A program made the translations under genes and the position numbers. Of a DNA stretch of 64,000 nt, positions 1 through 9,307 are shown piece after piece. Within the stretch, counting starts at the first letter, position 1, and each line of letters begins with the position of its first letter. The notes below the pieces were generated by a model, which saw only the letters and a list, made by a program, of their open reading frames with translations, made no database searches and was not told where the DNA came from. The stretch is taken from positions 62,001 through 126,000 of the forward strand of contig DASVDR010000037.1 of NCBI GenBank assembly GCA_036381015.1, given 5' to 3'. The DNA is from Gammaproteobacteria bacterium. Its GTDB lineage: Bacteria; Pseudomonadota; Gammaproteobacteria; Steroidobacterales; Rariloculaceae.

Positions 1-1
1 C

Positions 2-370
2 GAGCGCCTGCGCGCGCGCTTCGGCGCCGATGCCGTTCACGGGATCGCGCCGGCCGCGGATCACCGCCCGGAGCGCGCATGGATCGCGGTCGTCCCCGGT
101 GCGCCTTGCGGCTCGGCGTCGCCGCCGGTGCCCCATCGGCCGCTGTGGCTCGCTCCCGCTCCGGAGCGTCTCGCTTGCGTCGAAGGCGAGCCGTGCTTTC
201 GCGGCGCGGCACTGCGGCTGCTCGATGGTCCCGAGCGCATCGAGAGCGGCTGGTGGGATGGAGGGATCGCCAGGGACTATTTCGCCGCCGCCGCTCGAAG
301 CGGAGAAAGGCTCTGGATTTACCGTGATCGCACCGCCGGCCATTGGTATCTGCACGGAGTATTCGGCTGA
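2..370 (+). CDS. imuB: ImuB, Y-family DNA polymerase-like protein, C-terminal fragment
   Basis: This is the last ~122 residues of ImuB, cut by the left edge of the window. The tail carries the family's C-terminal pattern: RPLWLAP, then GPERIESGWWDG, RDYF, RLWIYRD and W-LHG close to the stop. ImuB is a catalytically weak Y-family relative that bridges the beta clamp and DnaE2 in SOS-induced mutagenesis; this role is known from the family. The stop codon overlaps the dnaE2 start in a TGATG arrangement, so the two genes are translationally coupled. imuA would be expected further left, outside the window. Identity rests on the C-terminal motif and the dnaE2 neighbour; the clamp-binding and catalytic regions are not visible. 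Confidence 0.9.
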   Translation, partial: ERLRARFGADAVHGIAPAADHRPERAWIAVVPGAPCGSASPPVPHRPLWLAPAPERLACVEGEPCFRGAALRLLDGPERIESGWWDGGIARDYFAAAARSGERLWIYRDRTAGHWYLHGVFG

Positions 371-3300
371 TGCGCTACGCGGAGCTCCATGCATTGAGCA
401 ACTTCACGTTTCTCCGCGGCGCATCGCATCCGGAGGAGCTGGTCGCCGAGGCCGCGCGTCTCGGCTACGCCGCGCTCGCATTGACCGACGAATGCTCGGT
501 GGCGGGCGTCGTGCGGGCGCTAGCCGCGGCCGAGGAGCACGGGCTGAAGCTCATCGTCGGCAGCGAGCTCGCTTTGCCGGGTGGTATGAAGACGGTCGTG
601 CTCGCGCCGGATCGGGCATCCTACGGCGCGCTGTCGGCGCTCATCACGTGTGCGCGCCGCGCCGCCGAGAAAGGCGGCTACCGGCTCTGCCGCGAAGACT
701 TCGTCCGCTATCTCGAGCCGTCCGATTGCCTGATCCTGTGGGTGCCGTCGGCGTCCCCGGACGCCGAAGCGGGCGCGTGGCTGAAGGAGCGCTTCGAAGG
801 CCGAGTCTGGCTCGCCGTCGAGCTGCACCGCGACGCGGGCGACCGCGAGAAGCTCGCGCGCCTCCGCCACACAGCCGCGGCGCTCGGTTTGCCGATGACG
901 GCCGCCGGCGACGTTCACATGCACGAGCGCGGCCGGCGCGCGCTTCAGGACACGTTGACCGCGATACGCCTGAAGACGCCGGTCGACCGGCTCGGCTTCG
1001 ATGCGTATCCGAACGGCGAGCGGCACCTGCGGCCGCTCTCCGAGCTCGCGCAGCTTTACCCCGAAGCGTTGCTCGAGGAAACCGTCGAGATCGCCGATCG
1101 CGTGAGCTTCTCGCTGCGCGAGCTGCGCTACGAATATCCGTACGAGCTCGTGCCGGAGAACGAGACGCCGGCGAGTCATCTGCGGGCGTTGACCGAGAAA
1201 GGCATGCGTCGGCGCTGGCCTTCGGGGGCGCCGGAGAAGGTCCGCCGCCTCGTCGAGCACGAGCTCGAGCTGATTCGCGCGCTCGAGTACGAGCCGTATT
1301 TTCTCACCGTGTACGACATCGTCGAGTTCGCACGCAGCCGCGGCATTCTGTGCCAGGGCAGGGGCTCCGCCGCGAACTCCGCCGTCTGCTACTGCTTGGG
1401 GATCACCGAGGTCGATCCTTCCCGCATGGAGATGCTCGTCGAGCGGTTCATCTCGAAGGAGCGCAACGAGCCGCCCGACATCGACGTCGATTTCGAGCAT
1501 GAGCGCCGGGAGGAAGTCATTCAGTACATCTACCGGAAGTATTCGCGCGAGCGCGCCGCGCTCGCCGCTACGGTCATCACCTACCGCGCGCGCAGCGCCG
1601 TGCGCGACGTCGGCAAGGCGCTCGGCTTCGACGACGTGCAGGTGAACACGCTCGCGAAGTCCCTGCATTGGTGGGACGGCCGCCGCATCGATGCCGATCG
1701 CGTGAAGGAAGCCGGCCTCGATCCGGAAAGCCCGCGGCTGCGCATGCTCGGTGCTCTGGTCGCTCAGCTGATCGGCTTCCCGCGCCACCTCTCGCAGCAC
1801 GTCGGCGGCTTCGTGATCTCGCACGGCGCGCTCAATCGGCTCGTGCCGATCGAGAACGCGGCGATGCCGGAGCGCACCGTCATCCAATGGGACAAGGACG
1901 ATCTCGAGGAGCTCGGGCTGCTCAAGATCGACGTGCTCGGCCTCGGCATGCTGACGGCGATCCGGCGCAGCTTCGAGCTGATCGACGCCTTCTACGGAAA
2001 GAAGAAGGTGCCGGACACCGGCGAAAAAAGGTGTCAGACACCTTCTTCCTCCGCGAGGGCGGCGATGCTGCCGATGTCGATCGCGAAGATTCCGGCCGAG
2101 GACCCGGCCGTTTATCGCATGATCTCGAAGGCCGACACGATCGGCGTCTTTCAGATCGAGTCGCGCGCGCAGATGGCGATGCTGCCGCGGCTGAAGCCCC
2201 GCTGCTATTACGATCTCGTGATCGAGGTCGCGATCATTCGTCCCGGGCCGATTCAAGGCGACATGGTGCATCCTTATCTTCGCCGCCGTAACGGCGAAGA
2301 GGAGGTCGACTATCCCAGCCCGGAGGTACGCAAGGTTCTGGAGCGTACGCTCGGCGTGCCGATCTTCCAGGAGCAGGTCATGCAGCTCGCGATCGTCGCG
2401 GCCGGCTTCTCGCCGGGCGAGGCCGATCAGCTGCGCCGGGCGATGGCCGCTTGGCGGCGGCGCGGCGATCTCACGTTCTTCGAGCAGCGGCTGATCCGAG
2501 GCATGCGCGACCGCGGCTACTCGGAAGAGTTCGCCACGCGCCTGTTCAATCAGATTCAAGGCTTCGGCGAATACGGGTTCCCCGAGTCGCACGCCGCGAG
2601 CTTCGCGCTGCTCGTCTACGTTTCCGCGTGGCTCAAGTGCCACGAGCCCGCCGCGTTCTTCTGCGCGCTTCTGAACAGTCAGCCGATGGGCTTCTACGCG
2701 CCTGCGCAGCTGCTCCGCGCCGCGCGCGTGCAAGGCGTCGTGGTCATGCCGGTCGACGTCACGGCGAGCGACGTAGAGTCGACGCTCGAGGCGGATGAGC
2801 GCGGCGAGCCCGGCATTCGGCTCGGCTTCGATCGGGTGAAGGGGCTGACGGTCAAGGCCGCGGAGCGCATCACGGCCGCACGCCGCGCCGCGCCTTTCAC
2901 GGACGTGAGCGATCTCGCCCGCCGCGCGGGCCTCGACGCGAAGGATCTCGGCGCATTGGCGGCGGCCGGCGCGTTGAAGCCGCTTGCGGCGCACCGCCAC
3001 CGCGCCCGGTGGGAGGTCGCGGGCGTCGAGAAGGAGTCGCCGCTGCTCGGCGATGCGCCGATCCCGGAGGGTATTCCGATGTTGAGGCGTCCGTCCGAAG
3101 GCGAGGACATCGCTGCCGACTACCGCCGACTCGGCTTTACGCTCGGCCGCCATCCGCTCGCATTGCTGCGCGCGCGGCTCGTGCGGATGGGCTTACGGTC
3201 CGCCGCCGAAGTCCACGCCCTCGATGACGGCGAGCGCGTGCATGCCGCGGGTATCGTCATCACGCGGCAGCGCCCGTCGAGCGCTTCGGGCGTGATCTTC

Positions 3301-3513
3301 GTCACGCTGGAGGACGAGACCGGCTATCTGAACCTGATCGTTTGGGCTCGCGTGGCTGAACGGGAGCGCCGGCCGCTTCTCGGAGCCCGGCTGCTCGGGG
3401 TCACGGGGCGTGTGCAGAAGGAGGGAGAGGTGCTGCACGTGATCGCGGAACGGCTCTACGACTACAGCCCCTTGCTCGGCGGAGTCGAGACCGATGCGAG
3501 GAATTTCCGCTGA
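370..3513 (+). CDS. dnaE2: DnaE2, error-prone DNA polymerase III alpha-type subunit
   Basis: A C-family polymerase of 1047 aa, usual size for DnaE2. It begins with a PHP domain (YAELHALSNFTFLRGASHP). The catalytic aspartates lie in the DIDVDF motif at residues 370-374. The VFQIESRAQM and RPGPIQGDMVHPYLRRR blocks typical of DnaE2 are present, and a C-terminal OB-fold region closes the protein. It acts with ImuB in damage-induced translesion synthesis. The ATG at 370 overlaps the imuB stop by one base; an upstream in-frame start at 343 would overlap imuB more deeply and add non-conserved residues. Odd feature: residues ~544-560, between AIRRSFELI and IPAEDPAVY, are encoded by an inserted palindromic repeat that keeps the frame. 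No SOS box can be seen because the operon promoter is outside the window. Confidence 0.95.
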   Translation: MRYAELHALSNFTFLRGASHPEELVAEAARLGYAALALTDECSVAGVVRALAAAEEHGLKLIVGSELALPGGMKTVVLAPDRASYGALSALITCARRAAEKGGYRLCREDFVRYLEPSDCLILWVPSASPDAEAGAWLKERFEGRVWLAVELHRDAGDREKLARLRHTAAALGLPMTAAGDVHMHERGRRALQDTLTAIRLKTPVDRLGFDAYPNGERHLRPLSELAQLYPEALLEETVEIADRVSFSLRELRYEYPYELVPENETPASHLRALTEKGMRRRWPSGAPEKVRRLVEHELELIRALEYEPYFLTVYDIVEFARSRGILCQGRGSAANSAVCYCLGITEVDPSRMEMLVERFISKERNEPPDIDVDFEHERREEVIQYIYRKYSRERAALAATVITYRARSAVRDVGKALGFDDVQVNTLAKSLHWWDGRRIDADRVKEAGLDPESPRLRMLGALVAQLIGFPRHLSQHVGGFVISHGALNRLVPIENAAMPERTVIQWDKDDLEELGLLKIDVLGLGMLTAIRRSFELIDAFYGKKKVPDTGEKRCQTPSSSARAAMLPMSIAKIPAEDPAVYRMISKADTIGVFQIESRAQMAMLPRLKPRCYYDLVIEVAIIRPGPIQGDMVHPYLRRRNGEEEVDYPSPEVRKVLERTLGVPIFQEQVMQLAIVAAGFSPGEADQLRRAMAAWRRRGDLTFFEQRLIRGMRDRGYSEEFATRLFNQIQGFGEYGFPESHAASFALLVYVSAWLKCHEPAAFFCALLNSQPMGFYAPAQLLRAARVQGVVVMPVDVTASDVESTLEADERGEPGIRLGFDRVKGLTVKAAERITAARRAAPFTDVSDLARRAGLDAKDLGALAAAGALKPLAAHRHRARWEVAGVEKESPLLGDAPIPEGIPMLRRPSEGEDIAADYRRLGFTLGRHPLALLRARLVRMGLRSAAEVHALDDGERVHAAGIVITRQRPSSASGVIFVTLEDETGYLNLIVWARVAERERRPLLGARLLGVTGRVQKEGEVLHVIAERLYDYSPLLGGVETDARNFR
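2001..2048. repeat. Paired-palindrome repeat inserted in frame inside dnaE2
   Basis: Two 19-base arms (2001-2019 and 2030-2048) are inverted copies of each other at 17 of 19 positions. Each arm contains its own near-palindrome, GGTGCCGGACACC and GGTGTCAGACACC, separated by an A-rich link. The 48 bases equal 16 codons, so the reading frame is preserved. The same 13-bp palindrome recurs at 15425-15470 and 42393-42481. It falls at a spot where other DnaE2 proteins usually have a short variable link before the IPAEDPAVY block, so it is likely tolerated. It looks like a REP/MITE-type short mobile repeat; this is inferred, and no partner transposase is in the window. Confidence 0.85.
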
Positions 3514-3538
3514 TCCCCGTGCGGCGTCTCTCCGGCAC

Positions 3539-3808
3539 TCAGATCTCGTAGTCTTCGAAATCCTCCAGCTCTCTTCTCGCTCGTCTTTGCTCCATCAGCT
3601 CCTCGAGACGGCGTCGCGTAGCGGCTTCCTTGCCGAGCTGATGCGCGATGCCCTGAATCTCGAGCTCTTGAATCAGTTCTTCGACGTTGATCTCGACCGA
3701 CGCGTCACCCACGTTGTCGGTAACCTCTTCGACCTCGTCTTCTTCCTCGCTTTCGGCGGACTCGTCTTCCTTCAGGTCGTCTTCCGGTTCCGACTCGTCG
3801 CGTTTCAT
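3539..3808 (-). CDS. Small acidic, highly charged protein of unknown function
   Basis: An 89-residue protein. The first ~50 residues are dominated by Glu/Asp/Ser, followed by a predicted helical basic/acidic tail (RRRLEELMEQRRARRELEDFEDYEI). It has no signal peptide or membrane segment. The tail resembles small gammaproteobacterial proteins annotated as PA3496-like, but that is a loose resemblance only. The ATG at 3808 is chosen because GGGAGGGAG lies about 5 bases upstream on the minus strand; the longer frame to 3910 lacks this and runs through the promoter. It faces dnaE2 convergently with only 25 bases between stops, and lies downstream of gspF with its own promoter. Confidence 0.75.
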   Translation of the reverse strand: MKRDESEPEDDLKEDESAESEEEDEVEEVTDNVGDASVEINVEELIQELEIQGIAHQLGKEAATRRRLEELMEQRRARRELEDFEDYEI

Positions 3809-3857
3809 CACTCCCTCCCAGATCAATGAGCCGGTATACCCTTGCCGAATCGGCGCT

Positions 3858-3886
3858 GTTATAAACCTAAGGTAAGACCTTGGCAA
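3858..3886 (-). promoter_or_regulatory. Sigma-70-like promoter for the small acidic protein gene
   Basis: Reading the minus strand, TTGCCA (3886-3881) and TATAAC (3863-3858) are separated by 17 bp and lie about 50 bases before the ATG at 3808. The spacer contains an imperfect palindrome (CCTAAGGT / GACCTTGG on the plus strand), which could be an operator. Inferred from sequence only. Confidence 0.5.
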
Positions 3887-3957
3887 TATCCTCGCAAGGC
3901 GTCTTCGCACTAGGTTTTGAAGCGCGTCACAATGCCTACGGGGCGCCGTCTGGAGCG

Positions 3958-5172
3958 TCAGCCGATGAGCTGATTGATCTGAAAAATCGGCAGCAGAATT
4001 GCCATGACGATCGCCAGCACGATGAGTCCCATCACGACGATCAGGGCCGGCTCGAGCACGCTCAGCAACGCGCCGAGTAATCCGTCCATTTCACTTTCCT
4101 GGTGCGCGGCCGCCCGTTCGAGCATCCGATCGAGCTCACCGCTCGACTCGCCGCTCGAGATGAGGTGAATGCTCATCGGCGGGAAGAGCTTCGACTGCCC
4201 GAGCGATCGGCCGATCGCGCCGCCTTCGCTGACGCGCACGGCCGCGTCTTGAACGGCGTCGCGCATCGGCAGGCTCGTGACCACCGAGGCGCTGATCCGC
4301 AGCGCCTCGAGGACGGGCACGCCGCTCGATGTGAGGATGCTCAACGTGCGCGTGAAGCGCGCGGTGTTGAGGCCGCGGTGCACGCGGCCGACGACGGGCG
4401 TCTTCAGCATCCACCGGTGCAGCTTGCGGCGCGCCGCTTCGGTCCGCAGTATCCGCCTCACGCCGATTACGGCCAGCACGATCGCTGCGAGAACCGCGAA
4501 CCACCAGTTTTGCAGGAAGGTCGAAAGCGCGATCAGCGCGCGGGTCAGCAAGGGCAGGGTCTGCCCGGTGTTCTCGAACACGCCGACGACCTTCGGCACG
4601 ACGTAGATCAGCATCAGCACGATGATCGCGAGCGCGAGCGAGGTCAGCACGATCGGATAAATCATGGCGTGGCTGACCTTTTGGCGCAGGCCGTGGCGCG
4701 ACTCGGTGTAGTCGGCGAGGCGCTCGAGGACGGCGTCGAGGCGCCCGGCCTGCTCGCCGGCCGAGACGGTCGCACGGTACACGTTCGGGAATGCGTGCGG
4801 GAAGTCCTCGAGGCCGGTCGCGAGCGAGTGACCTTCGAGCACCTTTGCGCGCACGCCGAGGACGATGCTCTTCAGGCGGGCTTTCTCGGTTTGCTCGCTG
4901 ACGGCGAGGAGCGCTTCCTCGAGCGGCAGGCCCGCGCGGAGCAGCGTCGCGAGCTGCCGCGTGAGCAGGGCGAGATCGAGCGTGGACATGCCGCGGCGCA
5001 GCGGCAGCGCGCGCGACTTGGCGCGCTCGCGCGATTCGACTTCGGCGACGTCGACCGGCAGCAGCTCGCGCTCGCGCAGCAGCTGCCGGACGTGCCGCGG
5101 CGTGTCGCCCTCGAGGACGCCCTTGTGCTCCTTGCCGCTCGCGTCGACGGCGACGTACTGATACGCGCCCAT
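3958..5172 (-). CDS. gspF: Type II secretion inner-membrane platform protein GspF
   Basis: A 404-aa protein, the normal GspF length. It begins MGAYQYVAVDASGKEHKGVLEG, a classic GspF N-terminus, followed by two T2SSF domains. Each carries the LRAGLPLEEAL / LTSSGVPVLEALR type of repeat, and there are three membrane segments near residues 170-190, 215-240 and 375-400. GspF is the platform protein of the pseudopilus assembly machine and contacts GspE and GspL. The ATG at 5172 is preceded by GGAGGGG about 8 bases upstream. It would normally follow gspE directly; here 546 bases holding two long hairpin repeats separate them. No gspG-N genes follow, so the pseudopilin part must lie elsewhere. Confidence 0.95.
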   Translation of the reverse strand: MGAYQYVAVDASGKEHKGVLEGDTPRHVRQLLRERELLPVDVAEVESRERAKSRALPLRRGMSTLDLALLTRQLATLLRAGLPLEEALLAVSEQTEKARLKSIVLGVRAKVLEGHSLATGLEDFPHAFPNVYRATVSAGEQAGRLDAVLERLADYTESRHGLRQKVSHAMIYPIVLTSLALAIIVLMLIYVVPKVVGVFENTGQTLPLLTRALIALSTFLQNWWFAVLAAIVLAVIGVRRILRTEAARRKLHRWMLKTPVVGRVHRGLNTARFTRTLSILTSSGVPVLEALRISASVVTSLPMRDAVQDAAVRVSEGGAIGRSLGQSKLFPPMSIHLISSGESSGELDRMLERAAAHQESEMDGLLGALLSVLEPALIVVMGLIVLAIVMAILLPIFQINQLIG

Positions 5173-5267
5173 CAGCCGCACCCCTCCGGGCATCGCCGAT
5201 GCAGAGTGCCCGGTGTCTCGGGTTCCCTTAGTTCGGGGCGGCGCGTCTTGGGTTCCCCTCGTTCGGG

Positions 5268-5389
5268 GCCCGGGAGCCGGCATGTCTCCAGCTTTCCGGG
5301 ACCGCCGCAAGTACGTCCCTGTAGGCTCGCTCGCGCGCGTCCCTGCGCGCGAGCGCCCCGGAAAGCCGGAGACATACCGACTCCCGGGC
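5268..5389 (+). repeat. Long hairpin repeat, copy A (between gspE and gspF)
   Basis: Arms of about 30 bases (starting GCCCGGGAG and ending CTCCCGGGC) pair with only three mismatches. All three are C/A oppositions on the plus strand, meaning G-U wobbles in a minus-strand transcript. Inside lies a conserved segment (ACGTCCCTGTAGGCTCG) and a perfect 11-bp inner stem, CGCTCGCGCGC/GCGCGCGAGCG, with a 6-base loop. The core is shared with the copies at 5549-5705 (inverted) and 27521-27644, while the outer arms are different in each copy. Just upstream, 5219-5270 holds a ~30-bp direct duplication (gggttccc..gttcggggc). Confidence 0.85.
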
Positions 5390-5548
5390 GCGCCAGCGTC
5401 TTGCGGATGCCCTTCGGTTGTGTGATCCCCGCCGCGAAACCGTCGCGCGGGCAGGAAGGCGTCGCGGTGTCCGATAGGGCGCGCGTGCGCGAATCGCTTG
5501 CCGCGACGTCGAGCCGTGGGGACCACATCGGTATCGGTACCGGCGGCG

Positions 5549-5705
5549 TGTGACGGTGTCGCGTCCGGGAGGCGTACGGCGTGATGCTTTCCGGGACGCT
5601 CGCGCGCAGGGACGCGCGCGAGCGAGCCCCCAGGGATGGGTTCACGGCGGTCCCGGAAAGCATCACGCCGTGCGCCTCCCGGACCCCGGATGCACCACCG
5701 TCACA
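5549..5705 (-). repeat. Long hairpin repeat, copy B (between gspE and gspF, opposite orientation)
   Basis: The arms begin TGTGACGGTG and end CACCGTCACA. The inner ~30 bases, through GTGATGCTTTCCGGGA, pair almost perfectly, with one wobble and one ~7-base bulge. The centre is the reverse complement of the copy A core: CGCTCGCGCGC stem, AGGGAC loop, then the AGCCCCCAGGGATG segment. It ends about 14 bases before the gspE stop codon. With copy A it fills most of the 546-base gspE-gspF gap; no gene is seen in that gap. Confidence 0.85.
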
Positions 5706-5718
5706 GACGCCGGGCGCA

Positions 5719-7236
5719 TCAGTCGCTCCGGGTGACGCGCAGCACTTCCTCGAGCGTGGTGGTGCCGGCGAGAACCTTGCGGACGCCGTCCTCGCGGATG
5801 CTGGGGCCGCGCGTGCGCGCATACTGCTCGAGCTCGTGCTCGCCGGCGCCGTCGTGGATCATCGTGCGCATGCGCCCGTCCACGGTGATCAGCTCGTAGA
5901 TGCCCGTGCGTCCCTGGTAGCCCGCATCCGCTTCCGGCGGCCGGTACAACGTCGGCGGATCGCTCGGATCCATGCCGAGCAGCCGGCACTCGTATTCGCT
6001 CGCCGTGTACGGCTCGCGGGTTGCCGGATCGAGCACGCGCACGAGCCGCTGCGCGAGCACGCCGATCAGGCTCGACGACAGCAGGAACGGCTCGACCCCC
6101 ATGTCGCGCAGCCGAGTCACCGCGCCCACCGCCGTGTTCGTATGCAGGGTCGACAGCACCAGATGGCCCGTCAAGCTCGCCTGCACGGCGATCTCGGCCG
6201 TCTCGAGATCGCGGATCTCGCCGACCATCACGACGTCCGGATCCTGGCGGAGGATCGCGCGAAGCCCGCGGGCGAACGTCATGTCCACTTTCGTGTTCAC
6301 CTGCGTCTGGCCGATGCCGTCGATGTGGTACTCGATCGGATCCTCGACGGTGAGGATGTTGCGGCTCGCATCGTTGATGCGCTCGAGCGCGGCGTAGAGC
6401 GTCGTCGTCTTGCCGGAGCCCGTGGGCCCGGTCACGAGCAGGATGCCGTGCGGCCGATGGATCAGCTCATCCATGGCCTTCTGATCCTCGGCCGACATTC
6501 CGAGGTGCTCGAGCGTCAGGCGGCCGGCCTGCTTGTCGAGCAGACGAAGCACGACGCGCTCGCCGTGGCCGGAGGGGATCGTGGACACGCGCACGTCGAC
6601 CGCACGGCCGGCGATCCGCAGAGAGATCCGCCCGTCCTGCGGCAGCCGCTTCTCGGCGATGTCGAGCTTCGACATCACCTTGATGCGCGACACGACGAGC
6701 GGCGCGACCGCCCGCCGCGACTGGAGCGCCTCCTTCAGTACCCCGTCGATTCGGAAGCGGACGACGAGCCGATTCTCGTAGGGCTCGATGTGGATGTCCG
6801 ACGCGTTGTCCTTCACGGCTTGCGTGAGGAGCGCGTTGATCAGCCTGATGATCGGCGCTTCGTCGTCGCTGTCCAGAAGATCCGAAGGCTCCGGCAGCTG
6901 CTGCGCGACGGCAAAGAGATCGGTATCGTCGTCGAGGCCTTCGACCATCGTCATCGCGGCGCCGCTCTCGTACGCCGCTTGCAGGCGCAGATCGAAGCTC
7001 TCCGCATCGACTCGCGTGAACCTCACCGGAATTCCGACGAAGCGCCGCACCTCGGCAAGGCTGAGCGGCGACGCGCCTTCCCGATAGATCGCCTGCGCCC
7101 GGCCGTCGTCGACGTCCTGGATCAGCACGCCGTGCCGCTTCGCGAACGCGAACGGCAGGCGCCGCGGCCGCGGCGTCTCGACGGCCGCAGAGGCCTCGGG
7201 GACCGGAACGACGGCGGGATCAGGGTTCGTTGCCAT
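5719..7236 (-). CDS. gspE: Type II secretion ATPase GspE (zinc-ribbon cysteines missing)
   Basis: A 505-aa secretion ATPase powering pseudopilus assembly at the cytoplasmic face. The N1E domain is followed by the catalytic half: Walker A GPTGSGKT at residues 270-277, the Asp box around LTVEDPIEY, Walker B region [12 protein letters not shown] near 332-343, and His box LSTLHTN near 361-367. Oddity: the tetracysteine zinc ribbon normally found near residues 400-440 (LCPxCR..Cxx[11 protein letters not shown]) is degenerate here. The sequence reads [25 protein letters not shown], so all four metal-binding cysteines are gone while the flanks remain. The start overlaps the gspD stop by 17 bases. 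Confidence 0.95.
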   Translation of the reverse strand: MATNPDPAVVPVPEASAAVETPRPRRLPFAFAKRHGVLIQDVDDGRAQAIYREGASPLSLAEVRRFVGIPVRFTRVDAESFDLRLQAAYESGAAMTMVEGLDDDTDLFAVAQQLPEPSDLLDSDDEAPIIRLINALLTQAVKDNASDIHIEPYENRLVVRFRIDGVLKEALQSRRAVAPLVVSRIKVMSKLDIAEKRLPQDGRISLRIAGRAVDVRVSTIPSGHGERVVLRLLDKQAGRLTLEHLGMSAEDQKAMDELIHRPHGILLVTGPTGSGKTTTLYAALERINDASRNILTVEDPIEYHIDGIGQTQVNTKVDMTFARGLRAILRQDPDVVMVGEIRDLETAEIAVQASLTGHLVLSTLHTNTAVGAVTRLRDMGVEPFLLSSSLIGVLAQRLVRVLDPATREPYTASEYECRLLGMDPSDPPTLYRPPEADAGYQGRTGIYELITVDGRMRTMIHDGAGEHELEQYARTRGPSIREDGVRKVLAGTTTLEEVLRVTRSD

Positions 7237-9247
7237 CGTCCGGTTCCGTGCCTTCCGGCTCGTCGGCCTCGCCCGGCGGCGGCGCAGCCTCGTCCGTCGG
7301 CGCCTCCGGAGGCTGGCCGGCCGGCGGCTGGCCGGCCGGAAGCTCCGGCAGCACCGGACGTGATTCCTCGCGCATCAGCCGCACGCGTTCCTCCGCCTGC
7401 TGCCGTTGCAGCTCGCGGATGTAGTCGTACTTCTCATTCGTCAGCGAGTTGGCTTGTATGCTGTCGCGCAGAATCCGCGGGCGGATGAAAACCATCAGAT
7501 TCGTCTTGACGCGCTCGGTGTTGCGAGCGCGGAAAAGCCACCCGAGGCCGGGGATGCGGCCGAGACCCGGCACGCGCTGCTCGCTTTCCCGAAGCTGGTT
7601 ATCGATGAGCCCGCCGAGCACGAGAATGTCGCCGTCCTCGACGAAAACGGACGTCGTGATCGTGCGGTTGTTCGTGACGAGATCCACTGCGCCGCCCGCG
7701 CCGGGGCTGAGGCTCGACTGCTCCTGCTCGATCGTGAGCTTCACGCCGCTGCCTTCGTTGATCTGCGGAATGATCCGCAGGCGCGTGCCCACTTGCTCTC
7801 GCGTGATGGTCTGAAACGGATTGATCGCGCCGTCGGACGTGCCGGTGTTCGTGAATTGCCCGGTGAGGAACGGCACCTCTTGTCCGACCGAGATCTCGGC
7901 TTCCTCGTTGTCGAGGACGGTGATCTGCGGCGTCGCGATGATGTTCGTGGAGCCGTCGCCGCGCAGCGCCGAAAGCAGCGCCGCCCAGCTCGTGCCCGTG
8001 TCAGTGATCTTGCCGACGCCCGTGAGGATGCCGTCCGGGATCACGTCGATCGACGGCGTGTCGCCCTGCGCGGCGACGCCGAGCTGCGGGAGGCCGCGGA
8101 CCGTCGCTCCGAAGTTCGTCAGCCCGATGGGGGCATCGTCCTCGTCGGCGACGATCCAGGTCACGCCGAGCTCGGCCGCCTTCTCCTCCGTGAGCTCGAC
8201 GATGATCGCGTCGACCGCGACCTGCGCGCGGCGGATGTCGATCTGGTCGATCACGGCCATCATGTCCTGCATGACTCTCGCCGGCGCGCTCATCACGAGC
8301 GCGTTCGTCGCGGGGTCGGCCCAGATGCTGACCGGACCTTCGGCCGCGGGCGGCGCACCGCCCTCGCCCCCCGCGGCGGCCGGGGCACCCGCGCCGAACT
8401 GCGTCTGCAGGCGCATCGCGAGCTCCTCGGCGTCCGCGTAGTTGAGATATCGGACCCGCGTGTCGCCGCCGCCCTCGGTCGGCGCGTCGAGATAGGCGAT
8501 CAGGGCGCGATAGCGCATGCGGTCGGACTCGGAGCCGCTCAATAGAATGCTGTTCGTCCGCTCGTCGGCGATGATCTGCGCCATCGCCGCACCGCCGCCG
8601 GCCTGCGCCGCCTGGGTCAGCGTCATCAAGGTCTGCGCGACCTCACCGGCGAAGGCGTTCTCGAGCGGAATGACCTCGACGTCCGACACGGCTTCCTGAT
8701 CGATGCGCTCGATGATGCGGAGCAGCCGCTGGACGTTCGACGCCCGGTCGACGATGACGAGGACGTTGGCGCCCGGCGGCGCGGCCAAGTGAGCGTATTG
8801 GGGCTGCATCGGGCGGAGGATGGGTACGAGCGTCGGCGCGGCGACGTTGTCGACGCGCACCACCTGCGTGATCAGCTCTTCGCCTTCCGCCTCGGCGGCC
8901 CCGCCCGGAAGCTGACGGGCGTTCACGTCCGGCACGATCTTCGTGACGGAGCCTTCCTCGACCGCGATGAAGCCGTGGACCGCGAGGGTGGCGAGAAACG
9001 CCTCGTAGAAAGCTTCCGGCGACATCGGCGTGTTCGAGATCAGCGTGACCTGAGCGCGCACCCGAGGATCGATGAGGAAGTTCCGTCCGGTGACGGCGCC
9101 CACGGCCTCGATCACCTGGCGCAAATCCGTGTCCCGGTAGTTCGGCGTCAGCAGTTGCGCGTGCGCGGCGCCGGCCGCGACGGCGGCGAGGACGAGAAAC
9201 GTCGAGCGCAAGCCGGCGCCGGCGCGCAGCGCGCTCGCCGCGTTCAC
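7220..9247 (-). CDS. gspD: Type II secretion outer-membrane secretin GspD
   Basis: A 675-aa secretin forming the outer-membrane channel. A signal peptide ends around residue 31 (GAAHA/Q). It is followed by N0 ([20 protein letters not shown]) and the N1-N3 ring domains. The secretin domain follows, with the VPFLTGQFT and [13 protein letters not shown] signatures and the [13 protein letters not shown] gate segment. The last ~50 residues are a Pro/Glu-rich tail ([12 protein letters not shown]..) that could be a pilotin-binding S-domain replacement; that is inference. The start is a GTG with GAGGGG upstream. It sits between gspC (60 bases upstream) and gspE (overlapping) in one minus-strand operon. 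Confidence 0.95.
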   Translation of the reverse strand: MNAASALRAGAGLRSTFLVLAAVAAGAAHAQLLTPNYRDTDLRQVIEAVGAVTGRNFLIDPRVRAQVTLISNTPMSPEAFYEAFLATLAVHGFIAVEEGSVTKIVPDVNARQLPGGAAEAEGEELITQVVRVDNVAAPTLVPILRPMQPQYAHLAAPPGANVLVIVDRASNVQRLLRIIERIDQEAVSDVEVIPLENAFAGEVAQTLMTLTQAAQAGGGAAMAQIIADERTNSILLSGSESDRMRYRALIAYLDAPTEGGGDTRVRYLNYADAEELAMRLQTQFGAGAPAAAGGEGGAPPAAEGPVSIWADPATNALVMSAPARVMQDMMAVIDQIDIRRAQVAVDAIIVELTEEKAAELGVTWIVADEDDAPIGLTNFGATVRGLPQLGVAAQGDTPSIDVIPDGILTGVGKITDTGTSWAALLSALRGDGSTNIIATPQITVLDNEEAEISVGQEVPFLTGQFTNTGTSDGAINPFQTITREQVGTRLRIIPQINEGSGVKLTIEQEQSSLSPGAGGAVDLVTNNRTITTSVFVEDGDILVLGGLIDNQLRESEQRVPGLGRIPGLGWLFRARNTERVKTNLMVFIRPRILRDSIQANSLTNEKYDYIRELQRQQAEERVRLMREESRPVLPELPAGQPPAGQPPEAPTDEAAPPPGEADEPEGTEPDDGNEP

Positions 9248-9307
9248 GTGCCGCCCCTCGATTTCAAGATCGGATCCATGATCGTGCCCCCATGCTCTAC
9301 GTAAGTT

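Noticed and set aside
520-3153. 877-residue open frame on the minus strand across dnaE2
   Set aside because: It is antisense to a gene with unmistakable DnaE2 motifs; its composition (Arg/Ala/Leu/His-rich) is a GC-skew shadow and shows no family motif.
3809-3910. N-terminal extension of the small acidic protein
   Set aside because: It runs through a good -35/-10 pair and lacks a ribosome site; the ATG at 3808 has a strong one.
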